Source: Tanypteryx hageni
Lineage: Eukaryota > Arthropoda > Insecta > Odonata > Petaluridae
Length of the DNA stretch: 64,000 nt
Assembly: GCA_028673005.1 (NCBI GenBank)
Contig: CM054115.1
Location: 5,873,501-5,937,500 of the forward strand
Direction of reading: 5' to 3'
Shown here: piece by piece, positions 32,166 through 43,066 of the stretch
Layout: every line of letters begins with the position of its first letter
Numbering within the stretch: position 1 is the first letter of the stretch
Notes under the pieces: model-generated
Told to the model about the DNA's origin: nothing
The model's database searches: none
What the model saw: the letters and a program-made list of their open reading frames with translations, nothing else
Program-made: the position numbers and the translations under genes

Positions 32166-32950
32166 GATCGCTAATACGGTTCTCTTGGCAAACAACAATT
32201 AAAAATCCATATTTTTCTCTGCGATACTCTTATATGATCTGTGAGGTACAGATTAAAGAATGAATTCCGAGAGACCGGCCCTTTCTATTCGGTAGGAATC
32301 TGCTCGCTCGCTTTGCTTCGCATCATACATTCCATAGGTCCTGAGCGCTGCATTAATTTCCGTACGAGATGCCCGGTTAAAAGCGTTAATGACCCATTGG
32401 CGACAGACGAGACCGCGAATTGCAGGACTTGGCTCTGTTCCTTCGACACGAGACAGTTTTCTACGACCCTTGAAAAAGATGCAGATCACCCTTAGATCGG
32501 TCTCCAACTCATCTCTTGAGTGCCCGAATGAAATTTTATCGGATTTATACGTGCCTTGTGGTAATATATTGAGAGATCTTAATCAAGTTATCTTATTTTT
32601 CAATTTTTAATGGAAGATTACTTTTAAAATTATAGTGTATATTCTTTAATATCGTCCAAAAATTTTATACTTTTGAAATATTTAAATACTGCTTAAAAAT
32701 TGTCAAATAATATGAACGCGTTGAAATTGTTCAAGTTTTCGATATCTTCTGAAGATAATGTTTGAAGTATATGAGGGGCAAAACACAAAAATATTTATAA
32801 CTCAAACAAAATCATTTTATGGAATTCTCTTTTCGCAACCATCGTTGTTGCATTTCGATGTCAGGAATATTTTACTCATTAGATGTGACCAGGCATCTTC
32901 AACTTAGGCTTATTAGTTGAATAAATTTCAGACTATATTTAAAAAGAATG
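32166..32950. other. No supported gene
   Basis: An 84-codon minus-strand open frame at 32253-32507 has no family I recognise. The remainder is AT-rich and non-coding. Confidence 0.4.
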
Positions 32951-33439
32951 TTAGGGTTTATATTTCGCATTTAATTCAAACTCATTACATTCTGGATATT
33001 GGTATGAATCGCTTATCGTTAATTTTGCCGACAAATTAATTTTAGGGCGACACGCGCTGACGGTTTGAAACATTTTAAAAAGAGAGGAACAGAAAAAGGT
33101 GACCGTCGTCCTTTTGAATAACGCTTTCTTTGACGGTATTTCATAACCGCCGTGACGACGATTTTCTTTCGAATGCCGCGCGAACATGAAAACACGACGA
33201 TCGAGTTTCATTTTTTTTAATGCGACGTTTTGTTCGAGAACGCGTTTATCCGTTACGTAGAGGTCGTTTTCGCAAGTGTTGCGTCGAACGGCGGCTGCCG
33301 TAGGACGAACGAATCCGCCGAGCGCGAAGTGGACGTCGGCCCCTCGTGGAAGGATATTACGGCGGAGCTGTGCGCGGGGATGAGAAAGGGAGAGAGGCGT
33401 TAGAGGTCGCATATGCACATACTTGGAGGACGCACCCAT
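32951..33439 (-). other. Unrecognised 162-codon open frame in a CpG-richer patch
   Basis: The longest non-transposon-like open frame in the window. The protein is basic (RRNTCENDLY, LKKMKLDRRVFMFARHSKEN, RRHGGYEIPSKKALF), with no signal peptide, membrane segment or motif that I recognise. The left third falls in AT-rich DNA, which argues that the far end is not real coding. It could be an exon, a promoter-proximal CpG-rich patch read by chance, or part of an unknown repeat. Confidence 0.2.
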
Positions 33440-34795
33440 TGTTAGCGTGGGAGATAGGGGCGAGGACAGATGTTTCCTTTGTCTGCTGCCCTCGTCCAGA
33501 GAGCGATTCCCACTGTTGTTGCGATAGCGGAGGCTTTATGGATTCGAATGTTCTCCCGAAATTTTGTTGAGCGATAATGCCCTAACAATGTCATCAAATG
33601 AATCGAAAATAATTTAGATTAATGGCTCGAGACCATTGAAAATGAAGGATTTCGTCAAGCGAAGTTATTTTTTTGCTGTCTAACTATTTAAAACTGTATC
33701 AGAAATGAATCCAAATGTCTTGGTAATTGAAAGGTGGTGTCTCATTCATATGCTCTACAAAACAAATTAACGAAACGATTCGATAGTTAATCACAGTATT
33801 AGATTTGTAGTTGCTTTTTGCGAATGGCAAATTGATATCGTACAGGGAATAATCACGAATGGATCTATATTTACTAGATAGATAGAGCTATCGAGCGGTG
33901 TTATTAATAACCTTTATAAATTTGTTTGTTTACGAGGAAATGATTTCCTGAGAGTGTTAATAACCTTTCCATATCTTTTTCATTTTCTCCTCATTAAGGG
34001 CAGGTAATCTGGAAATACCAGAGTATTTGATTAAAGGCGAATAGAATTTCAATGGTTGCAAAATGTTTGCTCTAGAAACATTGCTTTAAGTGGCCCATTC
34101 GTTCGGCAAAAAGCGTTCAAATTAGCGAACCTGCTCGGAAACGGCAAGCTAGTGTTGGGTGGCAAACCGATTTCGTGAACCGTATGGAATTGATTAATCG
34201 ACTCAGGCGTGAGTTCGTGGAAGTAGGCAATACCTATTATTGTGGAAAAGTAATGTGTGTATTTATTATGAATAAGGTATGGAAATGCATCAAAATCAGT
34301 CTACGGAGAGGTAAATGAAGTTCCGTTAAATAAAGCGAGTGAATGCCGTTTAGGATAAGTTAAAATCTAATTTAAGACTACAGTTCAGATGATATTTTTA
34401 ACGCCGATGAGACAAGCACATTTTAACGCTTGTTGTCGAATCGTATCCTTGCAGTTAAGCGTGATCGTTGTAGAGGAGGCATGAAATCAAAGCAACGATT
34501 GACTGCACTTTCTTTCCTTGAAATTCATCAGGAACTGCAATGACGAAGCCGTAAATCATCGGAAAGTTAGCCAAAGCTTCGTCGTTTCGAAAATGTTCTT
34601 TCTCTTCCTGGTGATTATCATGCTAACCAGCGGACTTGGATGGCACAAGGCTTCTTTTAACGAGTAACTTGCTACAAATGTATTATTTGTGACTTATTTA
34701 AATGTCGTTACTTATAAATAAAATAGAAATTCAGATTGATACTCTTAAGCATTGTTTGTTTACGTAGCTACGTGTTTTCGCGTTTTGTGTATATA
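33440..34795. other. No gene seen
   Basis: GC-richer until about 33560, then ordinary AT-rich DNA with short open frames only. Nothing I can assign. Confidence 0.45.
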
Positions 34796-37560
34796 CGAGT
34801 TGACGGTGCTTGCATAATGCAAGCGCTTAAAAAATCACCATACACCAAGATCTAAACTCGTAGACAAACCAACGCGATCTCCAGGGCAACAGCACTTCAG
34901 CCACGTGGGCCCCATGTGTATTAGATAATAAATTCCATGAGTTCTCGCAGTATAATTTTCCACGAAATTAAGGCAACGATCCGTTATTTCCAAGTTCTCT
35001 GGCAATCGTCTCGTGTCCAAGTTTTCGTATTTCAAGTTTTGTGACTCAGATCGCCCTGTATGAGCAATAAGAATAATTATCATTAAGACAATACCCTATA
35101 CACTAAAATTTTATAAAAAATAGAATATTTTGTGCGAAGAATATGGCGTCATCATCATCCGTGCCATTATCACGTATTTGGATTTTAAAAAATCGCGAAA
35201 TAGGTATGACGCCATTATAATTAACATTGAAAAGAATTAAAATTTCTCGAAAAACTACGAAACACAACATCAAAATACTTTTTAGGTTTCAATAAATCTC
35301 GTGTGTTAGTATAATGGCGTCATCCTATGTTTACTTCGTAGTTTAAAAACATTGGCATAATAATATATAACTAAGAAAATAATTTTCATTTTCTGGGAAA
35401 TTAAGTCATATATCCGGAATTTTTGAATTCTCTGGCAATCGGCACGGGTCCACGTTTTCGAATTTCAGGTTTCATAGCTTAGATCGCCCTGTTTTAGCAA
35501 TAACTATAATCATCATTAAGACAATAGCCTATATGTTACACTAAAATTTAAATAAAAATTAGGATATTTTGTGTGCTATGATCGTGGTGGTGTGTGCCTT
35601 TTAGTACGATCCGGATGAAATATTATTTTAAAATGATCACGTCATCATATGTACCTATACGTCGTTTGCTGAAATCAAATGGATTGTAATGCAGTCTTAG
35701 CATTGAATCTTATCTTATATATCTATAAAAGTAAGTTTTTGTATGTATGTATGTGGATGATTCTATAACCCGAGAACTACAGAACATAGAAGCAAGAGGA
35801 AGGTATCATTTTAATTGCAGTGCAGAGAAAGGTGGTGTAGTAAGGTTTTTTAACCGATTTGATTGACTATTTTTATTTTTTAAATATTTTCTCTTCTAAT
35901 TTTTTTATTTGAATAACATAGAAATGAGTAGACAAATTTTAATTTGAACTTTAAATTACTAATCAACCTAGTACGAGTTTCAGACTTGAACCCAGGAACG
36001 CAGAAATCAATGAAGTTTTGTTTTCCTACAATTGAATTTTAAATACGGACCAAAGATTTCCTAAATTACACTTAGAGCAGCAAAATTTCGACATTTTTTA
36101 ATCGAAAACCTTTGGTTGTCATGTACTTGCAATTGTTGTCGACTTCTTGAACTAGGAAAACCGAGTATGCGAGTTTGTTATTTTTATCATGGTAACGTAA
36201 ATAAATAAGCTTCTGTCAATAGCATTGTTGGTATTGTGAGATAAAGATTAGCGCAAGCTATATGTGAAAGCGACTTCGTAAATGCAAGAGGCATATTTTT
36301 AAGGTGTATAGTGCGAAAATTGTGGAAAAAGTAGAAAAATGTAAACATTGAAAAAACCTTCAGAAATTTCAAAAAGATACAGTTCAAAACTTGAAACATT
36401 TTCCTGCATCAAAATAATTAATATTTTATTTTGTTTGGTGTAACGTTATTAACAAAGCATAAAAAAATTCTGAAAGTTACTCAGGAATTAAAAATAATTG
36501 GGTTTAGTTTGGAAAATTAGCGTTTATTAAGTTACGTATCAAATTCGTAAGATTGGCTCTCAAAAAGTTCATTATCTTTGGCAGTGAGCTCAAGTCACTC
36601 CTGCTGTACACACCTTTTGCTAGAAATGCAAAGTCTTATGTCTGCGATGGGTCTTTGCCGGTGTTGAAATCGCGAGCTGAAATTCTTCAACGGGCAATTT
36701 CCCCGGCTTAAACGTATACCTTTAATTATGTAATCGCACTGTGTCAGTGAAGGCAACTTTACTTAAAATTTCAAGAAAATGTGATGTATGATCCAAATAA
36801 AGCCCACCCGGGCCTTCATGGAGAAATTCCTGTTTTTCATGGCTTCCCTCTTCACTGTCATAATTTGAAGTTTTTTGTTAAAAGAATCTTTGCTAAATTT
36901 CATATATTGTATTAATACAGGACTGCTATGTAATAGAAGGTCGAATGATTAACACCCAAATAAATTTTCTTATCAATATTGAATCGGTAACCCGAACAAC
37001 GTTGAATTGAGTCAAATAACTTGCAACGTTTTCGTACTTCAACTGTTTCTGTAAGCTCGGCATTGATTATTTCTTCTTAACCATAAACCCGAGCAAGGTC
37101 CGGGTACTTCTGCTAGTCATTGCTATTGAAATATGGAAAATCAATTCCCATTTAAAGGCATTGGAGTCGTTGCCATGGCAGTTAATATTTTTCATTGTTG
37201 AAAACCGAAGAACTTTTCATAATTTTATGATTAAAATCAAATTTTTACGCAAATTAAACATAGATTTCAATTCTGTCTTCAAGAAAATTATCTCCATTTT
37301 TTCTTCTACAGTATGGTGTATTCCCCGACTTTGTATCTTAATTTTTAATAATTTCAAAAGGCTTTTTAGGATACCCTACTCTAAATCCCTTGCTTTACTT
37401 ACGGGGCATTGAAATGTAAGATTGGGTTTTAAAAAACCCCGTAAATATAACATTTTCTGAAACTTCGGATTTTTTCCAGAGGTTGTACTCAATGACCTAA
37501 TTCATGCCAAATTTTAGCTCAGTAGCACTTCTAGAAGTACCTTAGGTTTTATATGATATA
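34796..37560 (-). mobile_element. Helitron-like non-autonomous element, copy 1
   Basis: On the minus strand the 3' end would be at 34796: hairpin gcttgcattatgcaagc, then accgtcaactcg, where the family's end in the array at 59.6-63 kb reads ctag. The 5' side ends near gttttatatgatat (complement starts TCATATAAAACC). The interior matches copy 2 (40669-43137) in many blocks, for example aaaaaatcaccatacaccaa, ctcagatcgccctg and tcaattcccatttaaaggca. It has no protein. A second Helitron (35708-37116) is inserted in it. A stretch of about 215 bp (34918-35135) is repeated at 35361-35577. Confidence 0.55.
35708..37116 (+). mobile_element. Non-autonomous Helitron, 1409 bp, with both ends
   Basis: It starts TCTTATCTTATATATC and has gtatgtatgtatgtgg soon after, as Helitron 5' ends often do. 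It ends with a hairpin (acccg, loop, cgggt at 37087-37105), 7 bases, then CTAG at 37113-37116. It lies between A (35707) and T (37117), the usual insertion rule, with no duplication. The related copy near 42018-42060 has the uninterrupted sequence (gcattaagtcaatgc), which fixes both ends. No Rep/helicase frame is visible, so it depends on an autonomous relative. Confidence 0.8.
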
Positions 37561-37604
37561 TATATATACATACATATACATATATATATATATATGTATA
37601 TATT

Positions 37605-37783
37605 AACTTAAGAAAATGAAAAGGTAGTGATGAGGGTGGCAACAAGGTGTTGAAGGAAGCTCAGCGGACACTTACCAAGTCGTGGACCAAGATGGCAGGC
37701 TGCTGGGGGCGTCGAAGAGACAAGTTGAAAACACGAACACAAAAAAACACACGCAAGCTTATCGGGTCTATGCCCTTCTTCAG

Positions 37784-37785
<2 letters not shown>
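37605..37785 (-). mobile_element. Penelope-like element, terminal non-coding fragment
   Basis: The minus strand reads cgctgaagaagggcatagac at the right. Further on come tccacgacttggtaagtgtc and cgctgagcttccttcaac, matching in order the region after the GIY-YIG gene at 59382-59500 (cgctgaagaagggcg, then ccaccactgtatggtaagtg and tcactggctccttcct). It therefore looks like the terminal repeat of the same Penelope-like family without its gene. It abuts a TA microsatellite. Confidence 0.6.
37751..37785 (-). ncRNA. Hammerhead-like motif, Penelope-type, degenerate
   Basis: On the minus strand: CTGAAGA, one A, a short GGG/CCC stem, then GATAA where GAAA is expected. The layout matches the better-preserved motif at 59384, but the inserted T in the second core strand suggests it is inactive. 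Confidence 0.35.

Positions 37786-37833
<48 letters not shown>
37786..37833. repeat. TA microsatellite
   Basis: About 24 TA units, immediately next to the Penelope-like fragment. A shorter TA/CATA run lies at 37553-37600. Confidence 0.95.
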
Positions 37834-37835
<2 letters not shown>

Positions 37836-38414
37836 TACAAGATGCATGGAGGCATGTGAAAGTAGGAGAAAGTGACGGAAAAACGGCGAGAAAGACAGAA
37901 AGAGGAACAGAAAGTCGAAAAAGTCAGAGAAGGAAATAAATAGGGAAAGAACACTAAGGTAGAGGTAAGAAATTAGGCAGAGAAAAAATACTAAAATAAC
38001 AAGAAGTCCAAGCCATGACTAATGCAGTCTGGTTTCCCAAAGTTGACGTCCCGAATTGATTACTTATATTGACAGGAAATGTTTCAGTATGTGTTAGTCA
38101 TTCCAAGGAATTCTCATACCATAAACACCACTTGTAGTTAATTGTTCATTAATGATAGAGAAAATTTTGAAAGCAAATTAATAGAGCATTATGAGGTTTA
38201 AAATACTAAAAACAATGTGAAAATCTCTTTCTGACATATTTTGCATGTATTTTTTAAATAAACGAATTAATTAAATGTTACTGTTCACAAGCTAATATGT
38301 CTGGATCAAATGACCATTGCTGAAGTGTATTCGAGCTGTAAAGAAAATAACCACCCATTTGTTCACTCGTCTACGCTCAAGCCTAGTTTGGTGATATGTA
38401 ATCGCGTCCCTGGG
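37834..38414. other. No gene seen
   Basis: Purine-rich for the first 150 bases (gaaag, gaga), then AT-rich non-coding DNA. Confidence 0.45.
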
Positions 38415-39388
38415 CAGGGCCGGGCCGATAGGTGAGGCGACGAGTTGGCAAGGCGACTGCCTCAGGCGCCTCTCGCAAGGGGCGCCAAAGTTTGACCACT
38501 ATGAAAATCACGATTTGGAATAAATAATACTAACCAATAATCGAAAACTCAACCCATTGTTGAGCTGACACATCTTCAAAACTATAAACAAGACCAACAG
38601 TGACCTTGGTCATATTCTATGCTCTCCGTAATATTTCCTAGCAAAACACATGACGCATGATTTTTTTCTTAGAAATATATTTCTGGTTTAACCCAGGCTG
38701 CAAACCCTCCTCCCTCTCGTCCGACCGTAAACCTTCCGTATCCCAAGTTTCAAATTCGTACACAACCGACTTCTTTTATTTTCGCAGTTCTTTTGGTCTC
38801 CCCGAGTGCTAACATATATAAGTGGATCATCTGTTGGAGTTAGAGTTTGCTAGAGCAGCGTTTCTCAAACTATGGGCCGCGGCTCCCCCAAATTATTTTG
38901 GAATTAAGGCGAAATGCCAAAAAAATAAAAAAATATATATAAAATGTTATCAGAGAATTTTAGGAAATACGGTGTTATAAATACTATTAATAGTTATATA
39001 TAATGAAGAAATTTGTATTAAAGTTTCTTATTTTTACTATTTTCATTCAAAAGGGGGCCGCATGATATTCAAGGGGGCCGTGACAATTGATACTTCAAGA
39101 ACCACTGTGCTGGAGGGCCGTGAACAAGTTATATCATTCATTTCAGGGCATCGAATCGGAGCTGTACTGCGAAAAAGATTTCCCTACTGCTACATGAGGG
39201 ATTTGTAAGAAGAAATGCACCTTATTTTGTTTTTTTAATAATAGTAATTATATGATATGATAAATACATTATTACTACGTATTTTCTACTTTTTCAACTG
39301 ACGTCTAAATAAAAAAGCTCGGTAAAAAATTGATGGCGCGCCATATTATATCTTGCCTCAGGCGGCAAACCTTTTGGGTCCAGCCCTG
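38415..39388. mobile_element. hAT MITE, outer, about 0.97 kb
   Basis: The ends are CAGGGCCGGGCC (38415-38426) and the complement of CAGGGCTGGACC (39377-39388). The flanking octamers tccctggg (38407-38414) and tccatggc (39389-39396) agree at 6 of 8. Both termini carry GGCGACTGCCTCAGGCG / CTTGCCTCAGGCGGC as an inner inverted motif. No transposase. It contains a second hAT MITE. Confidence 0.75.
38856..39107. mobile_element. hAT MITE, inner, 252 bp
   Basis: It starts CAGCGTTTCTCAAACTATGG and ends tacttcaagaaccactg. The flanking octamers tgctagag (38848-38855) and tgctggag (39108-39115) agree at 7 of 8, a good hAT duplication. It carries gggggccgc/gggggccg motifs near the right end, as this MITE type usually does. 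It inserted into the outer MITE. Confidence 0.8.
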
Positions 39389-39639
39389 TCCATGGCAACA
39401 ATCCGATAAAATGCAATTTAAAACGCAAAAACGCTATGTTTTAGTAGAAATCCAAGAAAATTCGATCAATAATCAAAATTTGGTGATAAGCATTATAATC
39501 TACGTTCTTTTCCCATTAGAACACTACAAACCTCGCTCCGATGTCACAATTTTAAGATATTTTAACTTATTTAAGAAAATATCTCTGCACTATGGATCTG
39601 AGACCACCTATATAAAACAAATAGGAAAAAAACTTTCTT

Positions 39640-39820
39640 GAAATCGAACTCGTGACTTCAATCTTCGCCAAATAAAATATAGCCCGAGATGGGCCCTGGC
39701 AGCATGACTCTCATACCAAGTTTAATGAAAAATCGGTCCGTTGGTGCAAAAGTTGTTAGTAGGGGGCACACACACATACACAGACAGGACCATTTTATAA
39801 GGCTACGTTTCCTTTGAAAA
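39640..39820 (-). mobile_element. Helitron 5'-end relic
   Basis: The minus strand reads ttataaaatggtcctgtctg, then tgtatgtgtgtgtgcccc, followed by acttttgcaccaacggacc. This is the opening pattern of many arthropod Helitrons. No matching 3' hairpin/CTAG end was found to the left, so it is a fragment. Confidence 0.4.
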
Positions 39821-40179
39821 CCAGCCTAAAAACGCCGGGTGAGAATAATTATCAGAAGGAAAGTAAATGTGGGAAAGAAGATTGAAAATAATTGGGAGAT
39901 AGGCTGGTACAAAGGGGCTGGAGGAAAAGATATAAAAAATAGCTAAGGAAAACTATAAAGTCAACACTCTCAGACGATCTCTGTGTAGTGTTGCCACTTT
40001 TTTTAACATTTGGGATCTAGATTTCATGTTCTTGTTAGATAGAAAGTAGCTAGAATATATAATTATCGATGATATTCATGGCTGCGTAAGGAAACTAACC
40101 AAAAGGTGTCTCCATGTAATAAGAGTATGGTTTTTGTGTGCACAGCATATAACTAGTCTTTTCCCTAACATTACTTCAC
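39821..40179. other. No gene seen
   Basis: Non-coding DNA between the Helitron relic and the hairpin. Confidence 0.45.
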
Positions 40180-40299
40180 TTGAACAATGGTAGAAAACTC
40201 CTTCAGCCAAAAATTATAGGGTAAGCCCTATGCATTTCGCCCACTTAGTGGGGCTTACCCTATAATTTTTGGCTGAAGGAGTTTTCTACCACTGTTCAA
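40180..40299. repeat. 49-bp hairpin with a 22-base loop
   Basis: The left arm 40180-40228 and right arm 40251-40299 are complementary with one mismatch in 49 positions. The loop is tatgcatttcgcccactta followed by gtg. Read on the minus strand, the loop side contains cccactaagtgggcgaaat, the same stem-GAAA unit as the hammerhead-like motif at 41905-41923, and the right arm corresponds to the sequence that follows that motif. It is thus an inverted duplication centred on half of that motif. Confidence 0.9.
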
Positions 40300-40668
40300 C
40301 TTGCAGCCAAAGTGTTCACGAGCTACCACCTACCATTACTTCACTTATCCACCAAAAGAATTTCATGGGAGGTATCTAGCAGGGCATACTCCAATTTTTA
40401 ACTTATAAAACAATGTCGTAGTTATCTGCTATTGCAGGCTTTTTTGGTGATCTCTTCTGTCCGAATATATCTTTTAATCTATACATTACAATGCATATAA
40501 TGGGTTAGAGCGAAATGTAGATTTCCCATTGTTGTTTCCAGATCATTATATGATACGAATACGAAAAACATACGTTGTTATTCATTTATACCCATCTTCC
40601 AAGTCGATTGTATACATAATCATTATAAAGAGCTGCTTCTTACATATATAGGATACACATATATCCTA
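40300..40668. other. No gene seen
   Basis: AT-rich non-coding DNA up to the Helitron-like copy. Confidence 0.45.
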
Positions 40669-40922
40669 CGAGTTGTTGGTGCTTTCATACTGCAAGCGCA
40701 TAAAAAATCACCATACACCAACTTTTAAACTCGTAAATAAACCAACGCGACAGCATTTGAAATACCCATTTAAATTAGATAATAGTTTTCATTTTCTGCG
40801 AAATTAAGGCATCTATCCGGAATTTCTAAATTCTCTGGCAATCTGCTCGTGTCCAAGTTTTCGAATTTCAAGTTTCATGGCTCAGATCGCCCTTTTTAAG
40901 CAATAACTACAATCACAATGAA

Positions 40923-41837
40923 CCCTTGCTCTACCAAGGTATTTTACGACTTACTCCTCTCAAGAGGGATAACTCAGTTACCCCAAAATTCGTTTGTCAA
41001 TAATAGTTGTTTATCGGGAGAAATATGTTAATATCAGGATATCTATGTAAAATAAATAATATAGAATAGATATTTATAAAGAAAATAATGAATATTTTAT
41101 AATTACTTCACAATAATAATATAAGTTTTGCTACCTCGAGTGTTGAGCACTACCAGAGGAGAACATGAAGCTGACTTGTATTTAACAACAGTCTTGCACT
41201 GCAATATACATTCACATAAGATCACTCTTTCGTAGTTCAACACGTATCTACCCATAACAAAAAAGCTTTGAAAAACTCTTTACCTATTTCAAACATGAAG
41301 AGTATAAGCTGACATAAAAGCGTAATATTAAAATAAATATTTGTAAAAATAATTAATATTTTATAATTGCATCGCAGTTGCAATAAAAAGTTCTTAGTTA
41401 CCTCGAATGTTGATCACAACCAGACGAAAACGCGATGCCGAATTGGATATACAACGGCCTTTCAATATAACACACTAGCACACGAGAATTTTTTTGTAGT
41501 TCAGCGGCATCAACAAAATGTATTATTTTGCATTGTACGCCGATAGACTGAATACATTACACAAATTTATAGCCACATGTATTGCGGAACTGCTTTTAAA
41601 GTAAAATGAAGCAATGACAAACTCTACCAAGGGGGATAATTCAGTTACCCCGACATTGTTTCCATTTAAAAAGTGGCTCTAAAATGTTGTAAATCTACAA
41701 ATAAATCCAACAGCAATGTTATTAGACAGCAAAAAACAAATACAAGAGGGGATATGAATGAAATCCCAAAAATAACCATTAAAAATTAGAAAAACGTCGT
41801 TGGGGTAACTGAGTTACCCCCCTTGGCAAAGGAAGGG
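40923..41837. mobile_element. piggyBac-like MITE, 915 bp
   Basis: The termini are CCCTTGCTCTACCAAGG on the left and the complement of CCCTTCCTTTGCCAAGG on the right. It is flanked by TGAA (40919-40922, an altered TTAA) and TTAA (41838-41841), the piggyBac target. The empty site in Helitron-like copy 1 reads cattaagacaatagcc. The palindrome ggggtaactgagttacccc occurs near both ends and internally (about 40969, 41635 and 41803). There is no transposase. Non-autonomous piggyBac derivatives of this size are common. Confidence 0.8.
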
Positions 41838-41896
41838 TTAAGACAATAGCCTATATGTTACACTAACTTTGGTCACTGTCGTAAGCAACATACCCC

Positions 41897-41923
41897 CTGA
41901 AGATGCCCACTAAGTGGGCGAAA
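41897..41923 (+). ncRNA. Hammerhead-like motif, Penelope-type
   Basis: CTGAAGA (41897-41903), one T, a stem gcccac/gtgggc closed by taa, then GAAA (41920-41923). Three bases just before CTGA (ccc) can pair with ggg at 41930-41932 to give a short stem I. One unpaired extra base before stem II departs from the textbook core. It lies in a segment of about 110 bp that Helitron-like copy 1 lacks. Confidence 0.45.
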
Positions 41924-42425
41924 TGCATTGGGTGACTTTAAGTTAATTTTATGGCTGATGGAGTTCTCAATTTATCTTAAACGTCATCATATGTATACGT
42001 CGTTGGCTGAAATCTAACGGATTATAATGCAGTCTAATTGTAAGCATTAAGTCAATGCTCTTGAAATGTGAAAAATCAATTCCCATTGAAAGGCATTGGA
42101 GTCGTTGCTATGGTAGTTAATATTTTTCATTGTTGAAGACCGAAAATATTTCAAAATTTTGATTAAAATCAAATTTTTACGCAAATTCAGCATGGATTTT
42201 AATTATGTCTTCAAGAAAAATAAACTTCACTCTTTCATCCACAGTGCGGTGCGTCTCGATTTTGTATCTTAATTTTATATAATTTAAAAAAGCAATTTTA
42301 TATAGCCCTGAACAGTTTTCAATGCTTTTCTTATTGGTGTTTAAAATTGGACTTGGGGGGTCAAAAACACCCCTTAAATATAACTTTTCCAAAATTTTGG
42401 ATTTTTCCAGAGGTTTTACCCATGG

Positions 42426-43066
42426 TTTAGCGACTTTTCGTCACAGAAAATTCGTCACTACGACAATTGGTCACAGACATTTGGTCATAGGGACAATTGG
42501 TACCTGCGACATTTCGTCACATACGACTTTTGGTACCTAGGACATTTCGTCACCCATGACATTTGGTACCTGCAAAATATATTAAACATCATTGCAGCTT
42601 ATGCAACAATGTTTCTGATATAATATATGTGATCCACTATAATGTCATAATTCAGAAGCACGAAATCCCGATATTTCGAATAGTTTTATGAAGTATAATG
42701 AGAAATAGAATTCATCCATTTTTATTGCTTCTGTTGAATATTTTGTAATATATCATAAATAATTTTCCAACATGCATATCGCTCCGAGTGGTGCTTTGAT
42801 ACCCATGAAGTCTGTCTTCCCAGAAAGAAGCCACAAGCGTAACGCGCGACGAAAAGTAATGTGCGACGAAAATAATTTTGTGAAGTAAAATCGCAGTTGC
42901 CAATAATTTTCCATTACGAAACGTCGCTGATACCCATTTTAATATGTGACCGAGTGTCGCTGGTACCAAATATTTCGTGTGACGAAATGTCGTTGGTACG
43001 AATTTAAATGTGTGACGGGTTGTCGCAGTTACCATTTTGAAAGTGTGACGAAAAGTCGTGACACCA
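42426..43066. mobile_element. Foldback element built of short repeats
   Basis: The left arm (42426-42575) alternates tttcgtcac, aattggtcac and ttggtacc-type motifs. The right arm (about 42838-43066) carries their complements (gtgacgaaa, ggtaccaaa, gtcgcagttacc). The outermost parts, agcgacttttcgtcac and gtgacgaaaagtcg, are inverted repeats. The middle is AT-rich. No coding potential. It is inserted in Helitron-like copy 2 at a point where copies 1 and 3 read straight through (accta/acct). The superfamily is not determined. Confidence 0.75.

Noticed and set aside
37608..37939. Open frames with Ile-Tyr runs at 37.8 kb and 59.5 kb
   Set aside because: Translation of TA microsatellites.
42177..43035. 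Open frames within the foldback element and its flank, including a repetitive 107-residue one
   Set aside because: The peptide repeats track the DNA repeats; no domain.
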